Below are positions 25,242-30,432 of a DNA stretch of 30,432 bases, piece by piece. A program made the translations under genes and the position numbers. Source of the DNA: an uncultured Lentisphaeria bacterium (GTDB lineage: Bacteria > Verrucomicrobiota > Lentisphaeria > JABSQK01 > CAJWLW01); contig CAJWLW010000026.1 in assembly GCA_913042885.1 (NCBI GenBank), positions 1 to 30,432 on the forward strand, written 5' to 3'. A model generated the notes under the pieces. That model had not been told where the DNA came from and made no database searches. It saw only the letters and a program-made list of their open reading frames with translations. How positions within the stretch are numbered: the first letter of the stretch is position 1; each line of letters opens with the position of its first letter.

Positions 25242-25510
25242 GTGTTGCATGGGCGGGCTGTATTTTCCAGGGGTTGTTGAGATTCATAGAGAACGTGGCA
25301 AGTGGTGAGCAGCCAGACCGGAGCCAATGATGGGGTATGAGAAGAAACACCCGATGCCGAATCACAGATATCAGGTCTATTACTCCAGGTGGGGAAGAGA
25401 AAAGAATCCGTCTGATTTCTACTGAATCAAGTTTATCTTCGTCCATGGAAAGTTTCTGACATCCGCGGGAAAATCGTCTTCTCGTCCAACCCTCAACACA
25501 AGGGATCAGT

Positions 25511-26569
25511 ATGCCGAATATCGAAATTACAGGAAGTGGCCATGTCGATCGCGGCGACTCCGCGTTTCCGACGCTGGTGCAACTGGACGACGGCGACATC
25601 GTCTGCGGCTTCAACCGCGGCGGTGGCGCCCACGCCAACGGCGGGACGCACTGTGCGCGGTCGTCGGACGGCGGCCGCACCTGGGTATATCAGAGTGTCA
25701 TCCTCGAACGCACGGAAGATCCGGTCAAAAGCAATCACCTGCGGCTGAGCCGCACGGCCGACGGCACCATCCTGGCGTACGGCCAGCGCGATCAGACGAT
25801 TAAGACTCCGTCGGCTACAGGTACTCCGAAATGCGAACCGGTGCTCTGCCGCTCGACCGACGGCGGGCGAAGTTGGTCGGCGCCGGTCCTCGTGCCGTTT
25901 CATATTCCCGGACTCTACGAGATCTCGAACCCGATCGTCGTCACCTCCGAGGGCCACTGGCTGGCACCGACTGCGACATTTCATAACGGACGCTACGGCG
26001 AGCTCGTCGTCATCCAGGAATCATTGGACGAAGGCGCGACCTGGCCAAACATGCACACCGTGTTCAAGGATCCCGGCAGCGGCATCGGGTACCTGGAGCA
26101 AAAGCTCATCGAAACCGAGCCCGGCAATCTCATGGCTGTGGCCTGGATCCAGGATTTCGTAAACGACACCGATCTGAAGAACGAGTACAGCTTCTCCAGT
26201 GACGGCGGCCACACCTGGGACGGTCCGTTCCCGACCGGTATCCAGGGCCAGACGATGACGCCGGTCTGGCTCGGCGACGACCGGTATCTGATCGTGTACA
26301 ACAAGCGATTCGGCGACCAGAGCGTTCAGATGTGCCTGGTGCGCGCGTCGGGCTCGAGCTGGACGATCGATTTTGAAGGTACGCTGTTCGACGGCCACGC
26401 CAAGCTCGAACTCTCTGACGAGATCAGCAGTCAGGAGCAAATCGGCCTGATCAAATTCGGCTACCCGATGGGTATGCGACTCGACGACAGTACCATGCTC
26501 ACGGTACACTGGTGCGAAGAGGACGGCGTCTGCGGCATCCGCTGGACGCGGCTTCATATGGATTGGTGA
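25511..26569 (+). CDS. Asp-box (BNR) sialidase-like protein
   Basis: A 352-aa six-bladed-propeller-type protein with Asp boxes at 51-58 (SSDGGRTW), 115-122 (STDGGRSW), 171-178 (SLDEGATW, degenerate) and 229-236 (SSDGGHTW). Bacterial exo-sialidases have such boxes plus an Arg triad; candidate Arg residues exist but the triad cannot be assigned by eye. There is no signal peptide, so the protein seems cytoplasmic and may act on short imported sugars or not be a true sialidase; many PVC-group members of this family are uncharacterised. AAGGGAT precedes the ATG. It is separated by 269 bp from the aldo/keto reductase, so it probably has its own promoter. Confidence 0.87.
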   Translation: MPNIEITGSGHVDRGDSAFPTLVQLDDGDIVCGFNRGGGAHANGGTHCARSSDGGRTWVYQSVILERTEDPVKSNHLRLSRTADGTILAYGQRDQTIKTPSATGTPKCEPVLCRSTDGGRSWSAPVLVPFHIPGLYEISNPIVVTSEGHWLAPTATFHNGRYGELVVIQESLDEGATWPNMHTVFKDPGSGIGYLEQKLIETEPGNLMAVAWIQDFVNDTDLKNEYSFSSDGGHTWDGPFPTGIQGQTMTPVWLGDDRYLIVYNKRFGDQSVQMCLVRASGSSWTIDFEGTLFDGHAKLELSDEISSQEQIGLIKFGYPMGMRLDDSTMLTVHWCEEDGVCGIRWTRLHMDW

Positions 26570-26620
26570 CGCCTTTCAGAAGCCCTTGGAGAGCAGGCGG
26601 ATACCGGCGCTGCCCAGGGT

Positions 26621-28639
26621 TCAATAATGCAGCACCACCATCTGGTGACACGTGAACTCGTCGATCTCGAACTGCAGCGTGCCGGCCGTTGCGTCAAAAG
26701 CCAAATCCTCACCCTGTGGCTCGAGGCTGACCCGCTTGATGGCTTCCGGCAACCGCACGGAAAGCTGCGTCTGCCGCAACGGCAGCAGATCCTCGATGAC
26801 CTCGACCGGCTTCAACGGTATCGATATCGCCGGCGCCGACAGCGCGCCGCCACGATTGACGGTGTTGGCAAAGAGCAGATGCAGCACGTAGCGATTCTGC
26901 TGCGGCTGTGCCATCAGCGAGACGCGTGCAGTAGAGGGCAGGCTGGTCGTCAGTGAGCAAGCGTCACCGAGCAGTTTGCGTATTGCAGCGATGACGTAGT
27001 GCTTGAGCGCCACCGCGCCGCTGACCCGGTACAAGGTAAAAACCGGATGCGCCAGGTACATGTACGGCGGGTGCAACGTGCCGCAATCGTAGCCGCTGGC
27101 CGCGGTCTGCGGCGGCGCGTGCTGATGGCTGCAATACTGCCGATACGAGCGCGTGAAATACGGGTCCCATACTTTCCCCAGCGACGTGGCACCGTCGCTG
27201 GCCGTAATGCGCTGCGACGGCAGGTACATCACGATCGGCTCGGAAACGAAGTCGGGCGCCAGCTCCGGGATCGGCACGATATAGTCCGGCTGGTATGGGC
27301 TTTCGCCCTCCCCTCGCGCACCGATATCAAAGGCCTGGCCGCGACCGTCCGCCAGTTGTCCGGCCATGGATGTCAGCAGCAACCGACCGCCGCCGGCTGT
27401 GAACGCGTTGAGTTTGCCGACCAGCGCGTTGTCGACGACAACGCTGTCGGGCAGGATGATGATGCTGTATCCGTCCAGCGGCATGTCGGCATCGATCACG
27501 TCAAAGAGAAAATGCCCTTCCAGCAGGATGCGCGTAGCGCCTTCGTCGGCGGCGGCGCTGTCATCGCTGCGGCCGTTGACCGCTTCGCATGACAGCACTG
27601 CAATGTCGGCGATGTTGGTCGTCTCAACGCACCATGGTTCCTTCGCCTCGACCTCGGCGTAGGCAACACCGAGGTTGGCGTACGTCGATGGATCCATGCG
27701 GCCGGACGGATGTAACTGGTCGCCGACGCTGCACTTGGCGCCGTACGCCAGCATGGCAGCGCATTCGTAGCGCAGAGCGTTGGGATGCTTGTAGCCACCG
27801 AACTCACCCCAGGTCGTGTGGAACTTGCCGGTCATCCCGAGGCAGTCATGCTGGAGATTACCGCAATACTTCGCCGACATCGGGAAGTGATCGTAGCCCC
27901 AGCTCCCGGTCGGCAATGACTCGAGCTCGAGGTGGCTGAAGAACGGCAGCAGCTCCCGCCGGCCGCGGGTGATGTGTCCGCTGTTGTGGAACACCGGCAT
28001 ATCCGGATTGTCGCAACGCGCCGCGGCGGTCGACATCCCGTAATATCGGAGCAGCGCCTGCTGTGCCATCTTCTGGCGATCGGCGCTGTTGGTCGGGTCC
28101 AGATCACCGCGTTCCATCAGGTCCATGCACACCTCGCAGCAGCATTCGCCCTGGGAGATGATGTCGAGGAACACCCCGTCGCAATCGGGAAACTGCCGGA
28201 CGATTTCAACGATCAGTTCGCACAGGTGATCCGTGTACGGCGTATTGAAGCAGAGCTTTTTGAAGCCCGCCTCCAGCGGCGCGCAGCTCCAGCCTCCGAG
28301 CCCCCCGGCGCTGGTGATTTCGCGCCACTCCGGATGCTCGGCACCGATCCGTGAACTGATGCCGGCGGTGATGTAAATGGGAACATTGACATCGATCGCC
28401 TTGGCGGCCTCGAACTGTGCGCGCAGCAGATCAAAGTCCAGGTGCGGATGGCGTTTGCCGACGGACGTGTCGTTGTAATTCCAGCCGTGGTGGCAGATGC
28501 CGAAGCAGGTAATCGAATCCACGTGGCCGCGTTTCAAGGCATCCTGGAATTGCCCCTTGTCGAATGCCGCGCCGATTGCCGGGATGTCGGGCGAGGTATG
28601 AAAGTCCAGATGGACCTGACGAAATCGAAGCTGTTGCAT
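26621..28639 (-). CDS. Glycoside-hydrolase-like protein (GHL6 / beta-galactosidase trimerisation type)
   Basis: A 672-aa protein. The N-terminal ~370 residues form an (alpha/beta)8 barrel of the 'hypothetical glycosyl hydrolase 6' type: RQVHLDFHTSPDIPAIGAAF, ITCFGICHHGWNYNDTSVGK, FPDCDGVFLDIISQGECCCE and KFHTTWGEFGGYKHP are the recognisable strands and turns. The middle part (~380-500) resembles the beta-galactosidase trimerisation/glutaminase-like domain (YSIIILPDSVVVDNALVGKL, FTAGGGRLLLTS), and the end is a beta-sandwich. Relatives include alpha-L-fucosidase-like and alpha-amylase-family annotations without biochemical proof. No signal peptide. The ATG follows AAGGATG at 7 bases. It is convergent with the sialidase-like gene. 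Confidence 0.85.
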   Translation of the reverse strand: MQQLRFRQVHLDFHTSPDIPAIGAAFDKGQFQDALKRGHVDSITCFGICHHGWNYNDTSVGKRHPHLDFDLLRAQFEAAKAIDVNVPIYITAGISSRIGAEHPEWREITSAGGLGGWSCAPLEAGFKKLCFNTPYTDHLCELIVEIVRQFPDCDGVFLDIISQGECCCEVCMDLMERGDLDPTNSADRQKMAQQALLRYYGMSTAAARCDNPDMPVFHNSGHITRGRRELLPFFSHLELESLPTGSWGYDHFPMSAKYCGNLQHDCLGMTGKFHTTWGEFGGYKHPNALRYECAAMLAYGAKCSVGDQLHPSGRMDPSTYANLGVAYAEVEAKEPWCVETTNIADIAVLSCEAVNGRSDDSAAADEGATRILLEGHFLFDVIDADMPLDGYSIIILPDSVVVDNALVGKLNAFTAGGGRLLLTSMAGQLADGRGQAFDIGARGEGESPYQPDYIVPIPELAPDFVSEPIVMYLPSQRITASDGATSLGKVWDPYFTRSYRQYCSHQHAPPQTAASGYDCGTLHPPYMYLAHPVFTLYRVSGAVALKHYVIAAIRKLLGDACSLTTSLPSTARVSLMAQPQQNRYVLHLLFANTVNRGGALSAPAISIPLKPVEVIEDLLPLRQTQLSVRLPEAIKRVSLEPQGEDLAFDATAGTLQFEIDEFTCHQMVVLHY

Positions 28640-28725
28640 TAAATCATCCTTCTCGAATTAAGAAGCCGTCGGCGGTAACCTGCGACCGGAAAGATACCCT
28701 CCGGCAACGAAAGTGCCACGGTACT

Positions 28726-29586
28726 TCAAAGCGCCGTCCGGTCCTTTGACCGCGGGTCCTCCACCAGTGTACCGCTGTGCAAGACACCCGTCATGCAACG
28801 GTCGCGCCAGGCGACCGAGGCATCGAACAATTTTACCTTGGTATCGATGGTGTTGACCAGTACCGCCGGTCGATGCGGCCGGGCACGGTCGATGATCGCG
28901 CCTTCGGCGTTCACGACGAAACTCGGCCAGGCGTGTCTGGCGGTGCCGTTACTCGCACTGATCCAGAAATAGTTGCTGGCAGCGGCACTCTGCAAGGTCG
29001 GCGGTACATAGATCATGTATTTGTCGTACACTTGTTTCGTCCCCCGCGCGTTGTGAAAGGAGACCAGCATCAGCTCGACACCGCGGCGCTTATACTCCCG
29101 AAACAGTTCGGGATACCGGAAGTCGTGACAGATCAGCAGACCGCAACGCACACCACGGACATCGAACGTGACGAATTTCTCGCCGGGACTGTAATGTGCC
29201 AGATCGCCATCCTTCGTATTCTTGCCGGTGCAAAACATCTTGTCGTAGCGATCGACGAGCCGGCCCTTGTCGTCGATGACATAGAGCGAGTTGTGCGGCT
29301 TGTGCTTGCCGGTGAGCCGGTGATTGGAACCAAGGACCACCCACATCCGATATTCCCGTGCCAAGGCCTGGACCTGTTCCGTAGACACTTGCAACAAATC
29401 CCAGTCCATATCCCGCTGCGACGCGACTTCAACGCCCAGATACCCGGACAGGCAGGCCTCTGAGAAATGAACAAGATGTGCCCCCTTCCCCTTTGCCTGC
29501 GCCAGTTGCCGTTTCACGGCTCGAAGGTTCTTCGCTGGATCCTTGTCGATCGGAAACTGACACGTAGCTAGTGTGACCTTTGCCAT
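28726..29586 (-). CDS. Carbon-nitrogen hydrolase (nitrilase superfamily)
   Basis: A 286-aa amidase/nitrilase-superfamily enzyme. The Glu-Lys-Cys triad is complete: Glu43 (HFSEACLSGY), Lys116 (RYDKMFCTG) and Cys153 (LLICHDFRYPELFR). Start MAKVTLATCQFPIDKD at 29586 fits the family's first strand; an upstream in-frame start would lie inside the tRNA gene and is rejected. The Shine-Dalgarno is weak. The protein probably hydrolyses an amide or N-carbamoyl compound; its substrate is unknown. The gene begins 32 bases after the 3' end of the selenocysteine tRNA on the same strand and may share its transcript. Confidence 0.92.
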   Translation of the reverse strand: MAKVTLATCQFPIDKDPAKNLRAVKRQLAQAKGKGAHLVHFSEACLSGYLGVEVASQRDMDWDLLQVSTEQVQALAREYRMWVVLGSNHRLTGKHKPHNSLYVIDDKGRLVDRYDKMFCTGKNTKDGDLAHYSPGEKFVTFDVRGVRCGLLICHDFRYPELFREYKRRGVELMLVSFHNARGTKQVYDKYMIYVPPTLQSAAASNYFWISASNGTARHAWPSFVVNAEGAIIDRARPHRPAVLVNTIDTKVKLFDASVAWRDRCMTGVLHSGTLVEDPRSKDRTAL

Positions 29587-29618
29587 GATTGTTTTACAGC
29601 CCCAAGAGTCGCCGTAGT

Positions 29619-29714
29619 TGGCGGAGAGGGAAGGAATCGAACCTACCATCCCTGTATCAACAGGGATCAACGGTTTTGAAGACCGCGGGGAGCACCAGCC
29701 ACCCGCCACTCTCC
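29619..29714 (-). tRNA. selC: Selenocysteine tRNA, anticodon TCA
   Basis: A 96-base gene on the minus strand with encoded CCA. The anticodon loop CTTCAAA (complement of 29675-29681) carries TCA, closed by GCGGT/ACCGT. The long variable arm is a perfect 7-bp stem (ATCCCTG/CAGGGAT) and the T-loop is TTCGATT. These traits and the length are specific for tRNA-Sec, which reads UGA with SelB. The acceptor/T region is unusual: only seven bases lie between a 5-bp T stem and the discriminator, and T7-C66 and T50-T64 do not pair, whereas E. coli tRNA-Sec has 8 + 5 pairs. Confidence 0.92.
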
Positions 29715-30304
29715 GAATAAATAGGGTAAAACGTTGCAGGCAGAGAATGTACTGCTTATGAATCGCAGGGCAACGACAGAAAAGCTAAGACGCAAACGCT
29801 GTGGATAACTGGCGCAGAGGGGCCTCCGACAAGGATCGACGATAGTTCCACAAGCCTCCGCACTGGCACCCGCCCTTTCCTTGCATTCTCCGCCACTCGC
29901 GGCACCCCCTCAAAAAGCGACTTCCTATCATCCAGAGTAGTATGGGCTGTAAGATCCTCCGGACCACCACTGAGGCAAGCGCCCAGTATGGTCAACCTAA
30001 TAGGCAGCCGCAACTTTCGGACGAACAGCGGGCCGCCGTTGATCAGCACCGCGACGCTGTCGACGCCTTGCGCGGTCGGATCGACCAGACGCTGGCGGTA
30101 GACAACGGTGATTTAGCAGCGCTCCTGGGCAATGCCGAGCCGACCTTCCAGGAACGTCGTGACCTGGCCCGTTTGCGCAAAGAACGCTTTACAGTAAACC
30201 TGATCGAAAGTCTTTCCGTATAACGTATGTAATTGGTATTGGTATCGCCCTAGACCGGCCGGACGATCCACACCTTTCCAACCACGAATGAGGGGGACGA
30301 CGCA
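29715..30304. other. Mostly non-coding region between tRNA-Sec and the prepilin-like gene
   Basis: It contains the promoter side of the tRNA gene (left) and the ribosome-binding site AGGGGG (30291-30296) of the last gene (right). One doubtful small ORF (29942-30223) lies within it. No terminator, repeat or integrase remnant was seen beside the tRNA. Confidence 0.5.
29942..30223 (+). CDS. Doubtful small protein, 93 aa
   Basis: The frame from ATG 29942 gives a hydrophilic helical protein with an Asp/Arg/Ala-rich middle (QRAAVDQHRDAVDALRGRID) and a mixed C-terminus (RRDLARLRKERFTVNLIESL). The amino-acid use over residues 25-93 is protein-like, but there is no ribosome-binding site and the first 20 residues look random, so a fragment of a longer gene or a later start is possible. 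The family is not recognised. Confidence 0.35.
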   Translation: MGCKILRTTTEASAQYGQPNRQPQLSDEQRAAVDQHRDAVDALRGRIDQTLAVDNGDLAALLGNAEPTFQERRDLARLRKERFTVNLIESLSV

Positions 30305-30432
30305 ATGACACAGGCATTCACCAGCGCATTGTCAGCCATGATGGGCGCAAGACTCAACTTCCTGTTCTCCCGAGGCACCAATCGGTTTTCAAGGGGGCGG
30401 GTGCCCGCTTTCACCCTCATCGAATTGCTCGT
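30305..30432 (+). CDS. Prepilin-type N-terminal cleavage/methylation protein, 5' end only
   Basis: The gene runs off the window. ATG 30305 is 8 bases after AGGGGG. The visible 42 residues end in RVPAFTLIELLV, the type IV prepilin/pseudopilin motif in which a prepilin peptidase cuts before the Phe and methylates it, with the conserved Glu at position +5. The leader is long (36 residues), as in the multi-copy DUF1559-type pseudopilin-like proteins of Planctomycetota and Lentisphaerota. Function in pili, secretion or cell surface cannot be decided from this piece. Confidence 0.88.
   Translation, partial: MTQAFTSALSAMMGARLNFLFSRGTNRFSRGRVPAFTLIELL

Noticed and set aside
29715..30304. Genomic-island attachment site at the tRNA-Sec gene, a common integration target.
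   Set aside because: No integrase, no direct repeat of the tRNA 3' end, and no composition change visible in the window.
1..30432. In-frame UGA selenoprotein genes and CRISPR arrays.
   Set aside because: All recognisable genes end where their families end; no gene continues with homology past a TGA, and no regularly spaced short repeats were seen.

Overview
The window is GC-rich bacterial chromosome with clear Shine-Dalgarno sites and tight gene spacing. The GroEL tail, the mix of COG3379-type alkaline-phosphatase-superfamily proteins, Gfo/Idh/MocA, PhyH, neutral-ceramidase-like, Asp-box sialidase-like and 'hypothetical glycosyl hydrolase 6'-type proteins, and a prepilin-type N-terminus at the right edge resemble gene content of the PVC group (Planctomycetota, Lentisphaerota, Kiritimatiellota) or a similar heterotroph. 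That assignment is inference and was not tested.

Left third (1-11345), stress and membrane housekeeping: the 3' end of groEL with a strong terminator; an unknown secreted protein; a CNNM/HlyC-type transporter and an MscS channel; two Hsp20 genes in one operon; a patch of gene debris; a multi-spanning membrane protein on the minus strand; a truncated second copy of the first hsp20 gene, with an identical shared coding part; clpB on the minus strand; and a YugP-type membrane zinc peptidase upstream of clpB. The hsp20 gene and its leader form a 433-bp direct repeat (3928-4360 and 7345-7777). The leader can form two competing structures, one of which pairs with the ribosome-binding site.

Middle (11346-25241), two metabolic operons on the plus strand: (i) a short upstream ORF coupled to an SDR, then a Gfo/Idh/MocA oxidoreductase and a ceramidase-like hydrolase, facing a PhyH dioxygenase on the minus strand; (ii) two tandem AP-superfamily (COG3379-like) proteins, a 63-aa RHH-like protein, a three-segment membrane protein and a small sulfotransferase-like protein, continuing almost without gaps into three sugar/polyol oxidoreductases (mannitol-1-phosphate-dehydrogenase-like, zinc alcohol dehydrogenase, aldo/keto reductase). 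The compact AP-AP-RHH-membrane-sulfotransferase module is the best candidate for an undescribed envelope-modifying system.

Right (25242-30432): an Asp-box sialidase-like protein, a GHL6/beta-galactosidase-trimerisation-type protein on the minus strand, a carbon-nitrogen hydrolase on the minus strand, and directly upstream of it a selenocysteine tRNA gene (anticodon TCA) with an unusual acceptor/T-arm. The window ends inside a gene whose N-terminus carries a prepilin cleavage motif. No CRISPR array, rRNA or complete insertion sequence was seen.
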